DNA of 64,000 nt from Streptosporangium saharense. Its GTDB lineage: Bacteria; Actinomycetota; Actinomycetes; Streptosporangiales; Streptosporangiaceae. Location of the stretch: the NCBI RefSeq assembly GCF_014203715.1, contig NZ_JACHJP010000001.1:310001-374000 (forward strand). Reading direction: 5' to 3'. The notes under the pieces were generated by a model. The model had not been told where the DNA came from and searched no databases. It worked only from the letters and a program-made list of their open reading frames with translations. Of this stretch, positions 1-8,749 are shown piece after piece. The position numbers and the translations under genes were made by a program. The stretch's first letter is position 1. Each line of letters begins with the position of its first letter.

Positions 1-968
1 TCACCGCGCTGAGCAAGGGCATGAAGGTCAACGACGGCTTCAACGTCGGCGCGGGCTACACGGCCCCCGGCTACGCGTCGTTCAAGAACTGCGCGGGCGA
101 GAGCATCGGGGACCCGAACCACACCGTCACCAACGACGAGGGCGCCCCCGGCTGGCGGACCCTGCAGACGGGCACCTGGGGCTCGGTCAACACCTTCTTC
201 ATGACGCTCGAACAGCGCGTCGGTCTCTGCGACGTGGTCAAGACCGCCAAGTCGCTCGGCATCCACCGCTCCGACGGGAACAAGCTCCAGGAGTACGAGA
301 CCTTCACCCTCGGCATCAACGAGATGGACCCGGTGACCGTGGCCAACGCCTACGCCGCGATCGGCGCCAGGGGGAAGTACTGCGCGCCGATGGCGATCTC
401 CCAGATCACCGACCGCGACGGCAAGGTCACCACCTACAAGCCCAAGTGCCGTCAGGTTCTCGACCCCGAGGTCGCCGACGCGGCAGCCGACGTGCTTTCC
501 GGCGTGTTCACCAAGGGCACCATGCGGGGGGTCGGCGGCATCGGCCGTGACGCGGCGGGCAAGACCGGCACCACCGACAGCTACGCCACGGCCTGGTTCG
601 CCGGGTTCACCCCCGACCTGGCGGGCGCCGTCAGCATCGGTGACCCGCGCGGCTCGCAGAGCCACAAGCTGAACGGTGTCACCATCGGCGGCCAGTACTA
701 CGGCTCGGTCGTCGGTGCCAGCATCTCCGGGCCGATCTGGAAGGACACGATGCTGGCGGCGCTGAAGGGCATCCCGCCGACCAAGTTCACCCCGATCAAC
801 ACCTCGCGGTTCGGCGGTTGTGGCCAGAGCTGCCAGCCCGCGCCGCCGCCGGACGAGGACGACGACGGTCCCGGCGACGTCTGGCAGGACGACAACGGCC
901 GAGGCGGTTGGGGCAACCACGGCCGCGAGAACGACACGGGCCGCAACGGCCGAGGACCTTTCGGCTGA
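1..968 (+). CDS. Penicillin-binding protein, C-terminal part (transpeptidase)
   Basis: The reading frame is open from base 3, so the gene begins upstream of the window and only its last 321 or so residues are present. A KTGTT motif followed by a WFAGF-type stretch identifies a penicillin-binding transpeptidase domain, which cross-links peptidoglycan outside the cytoplasmic membrane. The catalytic SxxK serine must lie before the window. The protein ends in a Pro-rich then Asp/Gly/Asn/Arg-rich low-complexity tail, typical of actinobacterial bifunctional class A PBPs. Assignment to class A (with a glycosyltransferase domain) is inference, because that domain is not visible. Confidence 0.9.
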   Translation, partial: TALSKGMKVNDGFNVGAGYTAPGYASFKNCAGESIGDPNHTVTNDEGAPGWRTLQTGTWGSVNTFFMTLEQRVGLCDVVKTAKSLGIHRSDGNKLQEYETFTLGINEMDPVTVANAYAAIGARGKYCAPMAISQITDRDGKVTTYKPKCRQVLDPEVADAAADVLSGVFTKGTMRGVGGIGRDAAGKTGTTDSYATAWFAGFTPDLAGAVSIGDPRGSQSHKLNGVTIGGQYYGSVVGASISGPIWKDTMLAALKGIPPTKFTPINTSRFGGCGQSCQPAPPPDEDDDGPGDVWQDDNGRGGWGNHGRENDTGRNGRGPFG

Positions 969-1020
969 CGGGTACGGCACGCGCGACCGGGCCGGTCAGG
1001 CGGGAGCAGGTCGTCCCCGC

Positions 1021-1440
1021 GTGACCGGCCTCGCCCGTTCTGGCTGGTATGGCGCGCTCAGGGTAGAGATCGGCTTTGGCCGTACGGCAACCGGCTGGAT
1101 CCGTCAGGTGGGAGAGCTGTCCGCGTGACCGGCCTCGCCAGTTCTGGCTGGTACGGCGCGCTCAGGGTAGAGGTCGGCTTTGGCCGTTCGGTGACCGGCT
1201 GGATCCGTCAGGTGGGAGAGCTGTCCGCGTGACTGGCCTTGACCGTCCTGGTCGGTACGGCTCGCTCAGGGCAGGGACCGGCTTCGACTGCTCTGGCCGT
1301 ACGGCGTGCTCAGCCGGGCCGGTTGGGCGGCAGATCCCCGCGACCGGCTTTGCCCGTTCTGGTCGGTACGGCTCGCCCAGGTAGGGCTGGTTGGGGGCTT
1401 GTTCCCATGACCAGCCCTGGCCGTACGGCGTGCTGGTTGG
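1021..1440. repeat. Intergenic tandem repeat, about 104-bp unit, four copies of decreasing identity
   Basis: Copies start at 1021, 1125, 1229 and about 1340. The first two are 104 bp each and differ at only 6 positions by my count. The third is 111 bp and clearly diverged; the fourth is degenerate. A partial copy precedes at 969-1020. Each unit contains a GTTCTGG..GGTACGGC segment and a GTACGG segment. The block fills the gap between the penicillin-binding protein and the convergent oxidoreductase gene. Open frames run through it but look like shadows of the repeat. Confidence 0.85.
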
Positions 1441-1472
1441 ATCGGGTGGGATCCGCGGGCCGTACGGGCTGC

Positions 1473-2369
1473 TCAGGCGGGGGAGGTGGGGGCGGCGATG
1501 GTTTCGGTGAGGCGGGAGAAGGAGTCGGCGCCGTGACCGGCTTCGACGGCCCTTCGGGCTACCGCCCTGGCCGCGTCGATCACCCCCGTGTCCAGTCCCC
1601 TGGCGCGGGAGGCGTGGGCGATGTGGTCCATTCCCGCCAGGGCCGACACCAGCGCCGAGGTGTCGGCGGCGTGGTCGCCCTTGTCGACGTTGCGGGCGAA
1701 GTCGTCGATGACGATGGGCAGCAGTGAGCCGATCCCCCTGGCGAACGGGGCCAGGTCCCTCGCCGGGACGCCCTCGGCCGAGGCCAGCGCGAAGGCGTGG
1801 ACCAGACCGCTCATCGACGTCCAGAACAGGTCGAGCAGGGCGACGTCGTAGGAGGCCGCCCGTCCCGGTTCCTCGCCCAGGTAGACACCGCCCGCGCCCA
1901 GCGCCTCCAGCGTCGCGCGATGCTCCAGATAGGCGTCCTCGCGCCCGCTGTACAGGACGACGGCCTCGGGGCCCCCGATGGTCTCCGTGGGGGTCATGAT
2001 GGCGCCGTCGAGGTAGCGCACGCCGTTCTCCTCGGCCCAGGCGGCGGTCCCGCGGGCGCGCTCCGGCGTGTCCGCGGTGAGGTTGACCAGGGTCCTGCCC
2101 CTGAGCGCCCCCGCGGCGGGTTCGACGATCGCGTGCACGGCGTCGTAGTCGATCACGCAGACGACCGTCAGCGGGGCGGCCTCGACCGCCAGCGCGGGGG
2201 TGTCCGCCCTGGTCGCGCCCCTGGCGACCAGGTCATCCGCCTTGCCTGCCGTACGGTTCCACACGGTTGTGGGGTGGCCGTTGTCGAGGAAGGCGCCCGC
2301 CAGCGCCTGGCCCATCGGCCCCAGGCCGAGAACCGTCACCGGGACGCGGTGGTCGTGAGTCATCGTCAT
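1473..2369 (-). CDS. NAD(P)-dependent oxidoreductase, imine-reductase-like
   Basis: A 298-residue protein. The N-terminus has a Rossmann GLGPMG motif (about residues 15-20) and a WNRTAGKA segment typical of NADP(H)-binding 3-hydroxyisobutyrate dehydrogenase/imine reductase relatives. The C-terminal half is helical, with an ALLDLFW stretch as in the imine reductase C-terminal domain. Family members reduce cyclic imines or beta-hydroxyacids; the substrate here cannot be told. The catalytic Lys of the hydroxyisobutyrate dehydrogenases is not evident, which favours the imine-reductase branch. It stands alone, convergent with the upstream penicillin-binding protein. Confidence 0.75.
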   Translation of the reverse strand: MTMTHDHRVPVTVLGLGPMGQALAGAFLDNGHPTTVWNRTAGKADDLVARGATRADTPALAVEAAPLTVVCVIDYDAVHAIVEPAAGALRGRTLVNLTADTPERARGTAAWAEENGVRYLDGAIMTPTETIGGPEAVVLYSGREDAYLEHRATLEALGAGGVYLGEEPGRAASYDVALLDLFWTSMSGLVHAFALASAEGVPARDLAPFARGIGSLLPIVIDDFARNVDKGDHAADTSALVSALAGMDHIAHASRARGLDTGVIDAARAVARRAVEAGHGADSFSRLTETIAAPTSPA

Positions 2370-2592
2370 CCGTTCCAGGAGATCGAGAAGTGAGAGGCGT
2401 CCTGCCGGCGGGGACGTGTTCGATGCTGGTCCCGGGCGGGGGATTCCTCAAGTACCCACTCTCATGTCAGTTGCTCACCTCCCGGTAAGCACGCGTGCGA
2501 CTCCCGCCGTACCGCCAGCTCTGGAAGTCGCACGTGACGAGCCGACTTTCGGGCGATGTGGGGTACGGCGGGGCGTCACGAGGATGCCTCGT

Positions 2593-3733
2593 ATGAGCGA
2601 ACCGATCAGCGGACCAGTCATCCGCGGCGCCCTGACCGCCGCAGTCCTGCTCGCCCTCGCCACCCCGGCCACGGCCATGGCGACCCCGGCGGAGACACCC
2701 GCGCTCGCCCTGCCCGCGCCGACCGGGCCGTACGGCGTCGGCACGACCGCCCTGCACCTGGAGGACGCCACCCGCCCCGATCCCTGGGTGGCCGAGCAGA
2801 GGACCCGGCACTCTGGTATCCCACCCGGACGCACCGGGGGAGCACGGCACCGTACATGACGACCTCCAGGAGGCGGCGCTGCTGCTTGAGGAGCAGGGCG
2901 CCAAGGGGGTGCCCCCCGAGGCGCTGAGCGGGACGCGGACCAACGCGGTCCTCAACGCCCCCGTGGCGGGGCACGGCCTTCCCCTCGTGGTGCTCTCGCC
3001 CGGTTTCAGCCTGCCCCGCAGTTCGCTGACAGCCCTGGCCGAGGACCTGGCCAGCAGGGGATACGTGGTCGCGGGCATCGACCACACGCACGAGACGGCG
3101 ACGACCTTCCCCGACGGCCACACCGAGACCTGCACCGTCTACAAGGCCAAGCCCGATGCCGCGTTCGGCGAGAAGTCGACCAGGACCAGGGCGGCGGACG
3201 TCTCGTTCGTGCTCGACCGGCTGACCGGCCCGCGTCCCGCGTGGAAGGACGCCCGGGTGATCGACAGTTCCCGGATCGGGATGGCGGGTCACTCCGTCGG
3301 CGGCGCCGCCACCACCTGGACGATGCTCGAAGACCGCAGGATCGACGCCGGGGTCAACATGGACGGCACCTTCTGGGCGCCGATCCCCGCCCGTGGGCTC
3401 TCCCGGCCGTTCCTCCTGGTTGGCGAGGACAAGAACGGTCCCGACGGCGGCGACCCCACGTGGGCGCGGGAGTGGCGGCGGATGACCGGGGGGAAGCGCT
3501 GGATCACCGTCGACAGGGCGACCCACGGCACCTACACCGACCACACCCTCCTCATGGAGCAGCTCGGCGGCGACATCGACAGGGGGATCACCGGAGCCCG
3601 CGCGCTGGAGATCACCCGTAGGTACGTGGGAGCCTTCTTCGACCTCCACCTCCGTGGGCGGGCGCGGCCGCTGCTCGACGGCCCCTCGAAGCGCCACCCG
3701 GAGGTCAGGTTCTGGGACACGAAAAAATCCTGA
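2593..3733 (+). pseudogene. Secreted alpha/beta-hydrolase (PAF-acetylhydrolase/lipase-like), frameshifted
   Basis: An Ala-rich signal peptide and the start of the mature protein (to WVAEQ) read in the frame of an ATG at 2593 (or 2584), behind a GAGG box. Near 2800 homology appears to move to a second frame (LWYPTRTH... at about 2811-2860). At about 2864 it moves to a third frame (LQEAALLLEEQG...), which stays open to 3733. The last frame carries the hydrolase core with the nucleophile motif GHSVGG (3292-3309) and a downstream His in ATHGTYTDH. At least two frame changes separate signal peptide and catalytic domain. A sequencing error cannot be excluded. A truncated protein from GTG 2909 is possible but would lack an export signal. 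Confidence 0.75.
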
Positions 3734-3824
3734 AAAATCATAAAAAGGGTGTCGAAAGCGGTTCGGCTCGTTCGAAGCATGGTCAGAAGGCCGGATGAGC
3801 GGCCCGGATCGAAGGAGACACACC

Positions 3825-4199
3825 ATGCGGTACCTGATCGTCCTCAGGCTGAACGAGCAGCCGCAGACCCCGCCGCCCGCCGAGCTGATGGAGGCCATCG
3901 CCAAACTGGGCGAGGAGGCCACCGGCGCGGGCGTCCTGCTCGACACTGCGGGGCTGGCGCCGAGCGCGCAGGGGACGCGGGTCGAGCTGGCCGGTGGGCG
4001 GCTGAGCGTCACCGACGGCCCGTTCGCCGAGACGAAGGAGTTGATCAGCTATGCCCTCTACCAGGTCGGCTCGAAGGAGGAGGCCGTCGAGTGGGCCGCC
4101 CGCTTCCTGCGGCTCCACCGGGACCTGTGGGCCGGTTGGGAGGGGGAGGCGGACGTCCTGCGTGTCCTCGGCCCCGAGGACTTCGCCGCCCTGGCCTGA
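3825..4199 (+). CDS. YCII-related DGPF-domain protein
   Basis: A 124-residue protein that starts with MRYLIVLRLNE and contains the signature TDGPFAETKE, which defines the DGPF/YCII family. The ATG at 3825 is preceded by GAAGGAGA with good spacing. Four bases separate its stop from the next gene, an ECF42-type sigma factor, and such pairs are the rule for this sigma group. The biochemical role of DGPF proteins is not settled; a ferredoxin-like fold with a possible small-molecule enzymatic or partner function is known for YCII relatives. Confidence 0.9.
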   Translation: MRYLIVLRLNEQPQTPPPAELMEAIAKLGEEATGAGVLLDTAGLAPSAQGTRVELAGGRLSVTDGPFAETKELISYALYQVGSKEEAVEWAARFLRLHRDLWAGWEGEADVLRVLGPEDFAALA

Positions 4200-4202
4200 G
4201 TC

Positions 4203-5459
4203 ATGACGGGCGGTGATGTTCGCCGGGTGGTCGAGGCGGTCTGGCGGATGGAGTCCGCCAGGGTCGTCGCAGGGCTCGCCCGGATGGTCGGCGACGTCGG
4301 CCTCGCCGAGGAGCTGGCGCAGGACGCCCTGGTCATCGCGCTCGAACGGTGGCCGGAGACCGGCGTTCCCGACAATCCCGGCGCCTGGATCACGCTCACC
4401 GCCAAGCACCGGGCGATCGACCTGCTGCGCCGCAGGACCCGCTACGACCGCAAGCTCGAAGAGGTCGCCCGGGACCTGGAGGCCCGCCAGGAGCGGGACG
4501 TCGTCCTCGACGACCCCATCGGGGACGACGTCCTGCGGCTGCTCTTCACCGCCTGCCACCCCGTGCTGCCCACCGAGGGACGGCTCGCGCTCACCCTGCG
4601 CCTGCTCGGCGGGCTGACGACGCGGGAGATCGCGCGGGCCTTCCTGGTGCCCGAGCCGACCGTCGGGCAGCGCGTCTCCCGGGCCAAGCGGACCCTCACC
4701 GAACGGCGGGTGCGGATCGAGATGCCCGAGCCCGCCGAGATGGCCGAGCGGCTCTCGTCGGTCCTTGAGGTGATCTATCTGATCTTCAACGAGGGCTACG
4801 CGGCGACCGGAGGCGGCGACTGGACGCGTCCGGCGCTGTGTGAGGAGGCGCTGCGCCTGGGCAGGCTCGCGGCCGGTCTCATGCCGGGGGAGCCGGAGGC
4901 GCACGGCCTGGTCGCGCTCATGGAGATCCAGGCGTCCCGTCTCGGCGCGCGGACGGGGCCCGACGGTGAGCCGGTGCTCCTGCTGGACCAGGACAGACGG
5001 CTGTGGGACCGGCTGCTCATCCGTCGTGGCCTGGAGGCGCTCGGCCGGGCCGAGGCGCTCGGCACCCTCGGTCCGTACGGCCTGCAGGCGGCCATCGCCG
5101 CCTGTCACGCCCGTGCCCTCCGTGCCGAGGACACCGACTGGGAGCGGATCGCCGCGCTCTACCGGGTGCTGGCCCACGTGGCGCCCTCCCCGGTCGTCGA
5201 GCTGAACCGCGCGGTCGCGGTCTCCATGGCGTACGGCCCGGCCAGGGGCCTGGAGATCGTGGACGGGCTGGCCGGGGAACGCGCGCTCAGGGACTATCCG
5301 CAGCTGCCCGCCGTACGGGGAGATCTGCTTGGGCGGCTCGGCCGCGCCGAGGAGGCGCGGGCGGAGTTCGGGCGGGCCGCCGCGCTGACCCGCAACGAGC
5401 GGGAGCGGGCTCTCTTCCTGGCCCGCGCGTCAGGCCCTGCCGTACCACGTGACGGTTGA
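4203..5459 (+). CDS. ECF sigma factor, ECF42-type with C-terminal extension
   Basis: A 418-residue protein, twice the length of an ordinary ECF sigma factor. Residues about 10-85 form sigma region 2 (AEELAQDAL, NPGAWI, RAIDLLRRR). Residues about 110-170 form sigma region 4 with a helix-turn-helix (TTREIARAFLVPEPTVGQR). The remaining 240 residues match the DUF6596/TPR-like extension (FNEGYAA, LNRAVAV) known from ECF42. No anti-sigma factor gene is adjacent, as expected for the group, where the extension itself controls activity. It lies 4 bases after the DGPF gene. Its last 30 bases overlap the convergent DHFR-like gene. Confidence 0.9.
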   Translation: MTGGDVRRVVEAVWRMESARVVAGLARMVGDVGLAEELAQDALVIALERWPETGVPDNPGAWITLTAKHRAIDLLRRRTRYDRKLEEVARDLEARQERDVVLDDPIGDDVLRLLFTACHPVLPTEGRLALTLRLLGGLTTREIARAFLVPEPTVGQRVSRAKRTLTERRVRIEMPEPAEMAERLSSVLEVIYLIFNEGYAATGGGDWTRPALCEEALRLGRLAAGLMPGEPEAHGLVALMEIQASRLGARTGPDGEPVLLLDQDRRLWDRLLIRRGLEALGRAEALGTLGPYGLQAAIAACHARALRAEDTDWERIAALYRVLAHVAPSPVVELNRAVAVSMAYGPARGLEIVDGLAGERALRDYPQLPAVRGDLLGRLGRAEEARAEFGRAAALTRNERERALFLARASGPAVPRDG

Positions 5460-5999
5460 GCCGTTGCTGAAGGAGCGGCTGGTGGTCCGGGTGAAGAGGG
5501 TGGGGGAGAACGCGCCGGTGAAGGCGGAGATGCCCACGCCCGCGACCACGGGGTAGCTCTTGACGACCAGTTCGTCGATCTCCGGGAGCAGGGTGCCCGC
5601 CAGCTTTCCGCCCCCGCACAGCCAGATGTCCAGGCCGTCCTCCTTCTTCAGCGCGCGCACCAGCGACAGGGGGTCGCCGGGGACGAGATTGACCTCGGGG
5701 TCGGCGATCTCCGGGATGGTGGTCGAGACGACGTACTGCTCCAGATGCGGGTAGGGGCTGGCGACACCGGCGTCGAGACCGGGCTGATAGGCGCCGCGTC
5801 CCATCAGGACCGTGCCGAAATGCCTGTTCGGCGTGTCGAGGCCGAGCTGCGTGCGGCTGTGGACGAAGAAGGTCTCCGGATAGTCGGTGGCCATCCACGT
5901 CACCATGTCGTCGGGCACGGGGTAGAAGTCGAACTCGCCGCCGGGGCCCGCGATGTAGCCGTCGATGCTGACGCCGACGTAGTAGACGAGCTTTCGCAT
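5430..5999 (-). CDS. Dihydrofolate reductase-family protein (RibD C-terminal-like)
   Basis: A 189-residue protein. MRKLVYYVGVSIDGYIAGP at the start and WLCGGGKLAGTLLPEIDEL later are signatures of the RibD C-terminal/DHFR fold, which binds NADPH. Many actinobacterial members are uncharacterised reductases, so no substrate is proposed. The gene is divergent from the TetR regulator at 6063, with a 60-bp shared control region holding a palindrome, which suggests that TetR represses it. Its 3' end overlaps the sigma factor gene by 30 bases on the opposite strand. Confidence 0.85.
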   Translation of the reverse strand: MRKLVYYVGVSIDGYIAGPGGEFDFYPVPDDMVTWMATDYPETFFVHSRTQLGLDTPNRHFGTVLMGRGAYQPGLDAGVASPYPHLEQYVVSTTIPEIADPEVNLVPGDPLSLVRALKKEDGLDIWLCGGGKLAGTLLPEIDELVVKSYPVVAGVGISAFTGAFSPTLFTRTTSRSFSNGSTVTWYGRA

Positions 6000-6016
6000 A
6001 TGTTCACTCCGATTGA

Positions 6017-6052
6017 AGTACTATGACTGAAGTGGTTTGAACGTAGTACTAC
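6017..6052. promoter_or_regulatory. Probable TetR operator in divergent promoter
   Basis: The 60-bp gap between the DHFR-like gene and the TetR gene contains a perfect 10-bp palindrome GTAGTACTAC (6043-6052). A second AGTACTA half (6017-6023) lies about 27 bases to the left. The shared TAGTACT/AGTACTA words fit binding by a dimeric TetR protein that controls both genes. Binding itself is inference. Confidence 0.6.
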
Positions 6053-6062
6053 ATCTGGAGTG

Positions 6063-6650
6063 GTGTCAACCGAGATGCGACAGAACCAGGCAAGACGGGC
6101 CGCGTTGCTCGACGCCGCCATCGACGTGCTGGCCCGCGAGGGCGCGCGTGGGCTGACCTTCCGCGCCGTGGACGCCCAGGCGGGGGTGCCCGGGGGGACG
6201 GCCTCCAACTACTTCGCCAACCGCGACGACCTGCTCACCCAGGCGGGCACACACGTCTACGAGCGCCTCACGCCGGACCCCGAGACCATGGCCAGGAGCC
6301 TTGAGGGGCCTCGTGACCGTGAGAAGGTGCTCCAGCTCATGCACGAGGTGGTCGGGCGGGTCAGCGCCTACCGCGCCGGTTATCTGGCCCTGCTCGAACT
6401 GCGCCTTGAGGCGACCCGCAGGCCCGGGTTGCGCGCCGTACTCACCCCGAGGATCAGGAAGGACGTCGACGACAACGTCGACTATCACCTGAGCTCGGGG
6501 CTGCCGGGTGACGCGACGGCGGTGACCCTGCTCTATCTGGCCATGAACTGGCTGATCGTGGAACGGCTCACGCTGCCCGACGTCTTCGGCGAGGAACAGG
6601 CGCGTGAGCTGGTCGAACGCGCCGTCGAACGCCTCATTCCTGAGGTCTAA
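6063..6650 (+). CDS. TetR-family transcriptional regulator
   Basis: A protein of about 195 residues. The N-terminal helix-turn-helix is clear (AALLDAAIDVLAREGARGLTF then GTASNYFANRDDLL). The C-terminal ligand-binding part has no recognised class. Two in-frame GTG codons (6060, 6063) and an ATG (6075) are possible starts; 6063 gives the usual short leader before the first helix. The gene is divergent from the DHFR-like gene, over a palindromic site it probably binds. The ligand is unknown. Confidence 0.88.
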   Translation: MSTEMRQNQARRAALLDAAIDVLAREGARGLTFRAVDAQAGVPGGTASNYFANRDDLLTQAGTHVYERLTPDPETMARSLEGPRDREKVLQLMHEVVGRVSAYRAGYLALLELRLEATRRPGLRAVLTPRIRKDVDDNVDYHLSSGLPGDATAVTLLYLAMNWLIVERLTLPDVFGEEQARELVERAVERLIPEV

Positions 6651-6741
6651 CCGGTTTGGCAAAAAAGCGCTACAAAGCGTGATATAAGTGGCGGGAATTG
6701 TCGTTTTGTGAAACCTCGATGAACAGAACATTCGTGGTGAT

Positions 6742-7527
6742 ATGAGAATTTTCGCGCTGATTGCCGGTGGCGCCGTGGCAGTTCTGGCGGCCTTCGGGAT
6801 GCTCGCCGAGTCAAGCGGATCGGCGAGTCCGGACACGGGCGTGCGGGTGGCGAGCGTGCGGACGGCCGCCGCGGCTCCGGGCAAGGTGACGGTGAAGACC
6901 TCGCTGCTGAAGGTGGGCGGGAAGTCCTACCTGTCGGCCCGGGTGACCAGCGCGTACGGCACCGCCAGGCGGTTCACCGTGAAGCAGCGCGTCTGCGCGG
7001 CGAGCACATGCCGTACGGTCCCCGTCGCCCTGACCGTGGGCGCGGGGATGACTGGGTGGCAGGAGCGGTATCTCGGCACCGGCTCCTACCGCAAAAGCGG
7101 CGCCCCCGGCGTCTCGGCGACCACCCCGCCCGCCGTACCCGCCGCTCCCGTGCCCGCGCCTGTCCCGGTTCCGACGGTGACCGTGACGGTCAGGGAGACG
7201 GTTCGGGAAACGGTCACCGTCACGGCGACCGTCACAGCCACGGTCACGGCTCCCGCGCCCGTGGCGGGTCCCGCGCCGGGGACCGAGGACACGCTGTGCG
7301 GGGCGCCCGCCAACGCCTACGGCTTCACCTTCTGCGCCACGGGCGCCAGGGTGTACGCCCCCGCCACGGAGGCCTGCCTGGTGTTCGACTGCATCGACAA
7401 CTTCCCCAAAGGTGAGGGTTACCTGGTGATGTGCAATGACGGGAAGGTCAGCATGTCCGGCGGCCTGCCGGGGGTCTGCTCCTACCACAACGGCTGGTCC
7501 AGGGACATCTACCGCTTCGCCACCTGA
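6742..7527 (+). CDS. Secreted protein with Val/Thr repeat linker and DUF3761-like C-terminus
   Basis: A 261-residue protein. Residues 1-28 form a signal peptide (MRIFALIAGG..AVLAAFGM). A globular region with two Cys (about 50-120) follows. Next come a Pro/Ala/Val linker and a Thr/Val repeat (VTVTVRETVRETVTVTATV, about 145-170). The C-terminal 75 residues have six Cys and end in NDGKVSMSGGLPGVCSYHNG, which resembles the DUF3761 family of small secreted domains. It is probably disulfide-stabilised outside the cell. Function is unknown. Confidence 0.75.
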   Translation: MRIFALIAGGAVAVLAAFGMLAESSGSASPDTGVRVASVRTAAAAPGKVTVKTSLLKVGGKSYLSARVTSAYGTARRFTVKQRVCAASTCRTVPVALTVGAGMTGWQERYLGTGSYRKSGAPGVSATTPPAVPAAPVPAPVPVPTVTVTVRETVRETVTVTATVTATVTAPAPVAGPAPGTEDTLCGAPANAYGFTFCATGARVYAPATEACLVFDCIDNFPKGEGYLVMCNDGKVSMSGGLPGVCSYHNGWSRDIYRFAT

Positions 7528-7538
7528 TGCCCCCCGGG

Positions 7539-7847
7539 TCAGTGGTCGGTCCGTCTGCCGGGAGTACGGCGGTCGGCCTCGTCGGCCAACTGATCCTCGA
7601 CGACCGCGCACCATCGGTGCCACTGGGCCAGGTCGAGGTGTTCGGCCACGTCGCCGACCCCCTCCCTGGCCATCAGTTCGTGGTTGGAGGCCGCGGTCTC
7701 GTGCGCGTTGACCAGGGCATGGTGACCGTGGCTGGCGAGCGCCTCGCTCACCGCCAGGTTCACCGCTATCTCCCCCATGGTCCTGGGCCGGCCGAGAACC
7801 TCGTCCTCGGAGCCATCGGACGCGTAGCTCTCAGACTCGTCGCTCAT
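7539..7847 (-). CDS. Small hypothetical protein
   Basis: A 102-residue acidic, His-rich protein (SEALASHGHHALVNAHETAASNHEL). No family is recognised. An overlapping frame exists on the plus strand, but this frame has the more protein-like composition and a clear ATG. The ribosome binding site is weak. It is convergent with the secreted protein gene and divergent from the GNAT gene at 7948. Confidence 0.5.
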   Translation of the reverse strand: MSDESESYASDGSEDEVLGRPRTMGEIAVNLAVSEALASHGHHALVNAHETAASNHELMAREGVGDVAEHLDLAQWHRWCAVVEDQLADEADRRTPGRRTDH

Positions 7848-7947
7848 AGGAGCCTGAGTGCCCAGCCTTCGGTAGATCTACCTCCTGACACGCGAGCTTC
7901 GAAAGGCACCCTTTCGGGGGAGGCCGGGGAGAAATACCCTGCACGGC

Positions 7948-8439
7948 ATGATTGAGGTGGAGTTGCGCGGCTGGGGCCCGGGTGACGTGGGGGTCGTGAT
8001 CGACGCGTTCGGGGCGCCGGACATGGCCGACCAGGCGGCGCGGCCGATCGACACGCACAGGGCGGCGCTCGAATGGATGGGGACGTGGGGCTTCCGTGAC
8101 GACGCCCACGCGTTCGCGGTCGTGTCCGGCGGCCAGGTGGTCGGCAACGTCGCGGTGAGCAACATCGACGCGCACGACACCGGCTGGGTGTCCTACTGGA
8201 CGGTTCCACGGGCCAGGGGCAGGGGCGTCGCGGTCGCGGCCCTCACCAAACTGGCGCGCTGGGCGTTCGCCGAGCGGGGGCTGTTCCGCCTCGAACTCGG
8301 GCATCGGATGAACAACCCGGCCTCGTGCGCGGTGGCGACGCGGGCGGGCTTCCCGTCCGAGGGGGTCGAGCGGGCCAAGCTGAACTACGGGGGCGTACGG
8401 CACGACGTGGAACGGCACGCCCGGCTGGCCACGGACTGA
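7948..8439 (+). CDS. GNAT-family N-acetyltransferase (RimJ/RimL-like)
   Basis: A 163-residue protein with a GNAT core: a substrate strand region GGQVVGNVAVSN, the acetyl-CoA binding loop PRARGRGVAVAAL (motif A), and a C-terminal NNPASCAVATRAGF motif B as in RimJ/RimL relatives. It would acetylate an amino group of a protein or small molecule; the target is unknown. The ATG at 7948 lacks a strong Shine-Dalgarno sequence. It stands alone. Confidence 0.88.
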   Translation: MIEVELRGWGPGDVGVVIDAFGAPDMADQAARPIDTHRAALEWMGTWGFRDDAHAFAVVSGGQVVGNVAVSNIDAHDTGWVSYWTVPRARGRGVAVAALTKLARWAFAERGLFRLELGHRMNNPASCAVATRAGFPSEGVERAKLNYGGVRHDVERHARLATD

Positions 8440-8749
8440 TCGGGTGGGTCGTGCGACTGGCCGTGCGACTGATCGGGTGGGTCGGGTGAAGTGCGGTGGC
8501 GGGTGGGGGTAGCCTGTGCGGCAGGAAATTTCGCGCTTTAGCGGGTTTTGTCGATAGCTGTAATATCCGTCCTTGACAACCTGGGCGGGGCGGAGGCGCG
8601 GGTGCCGGGGTGGGCGCCATACCAACACTTGATGAACAGCGCCGAAGGCGAAAGTTAACCGTATTTCGGGAAATATAGAGTTTTCTCCGAAACGGGAACC
8701 TCTGGCTTCTCGGGCACGTCCACATTGGCAAAGGGGGAGGCGATCCACG
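8440..8749. other. Intergenic region, 310 bp
   Basis: No gene was found here. The first 40 bases contain a near-duplicate GTGCGACTG..CGGGTGGGTCG phrase. The second half is more AT-rich than its surroundings and probably holds the promoter of the SWIM gene. A GGGGGAGG ribosome binding site sits at 8733-8740. No convincing promoter hexamers could be fixed by eye. Confidence 0.4.

Noticed and set aside
2618-4012. Long minus-strand open frame of 464 codons
   Set aside because: It runs antisense to the hydrolase relic and DGPF gene, is Pro/Arg/Gly-rich and has no recognisable domain; a GC-driven shadow.
3783-5177. Minus-strand open frame of 464 codons
   Set aside because: It is antisense to the sigma factor and DGPF genes, which have clear families; composition is shadow-like.
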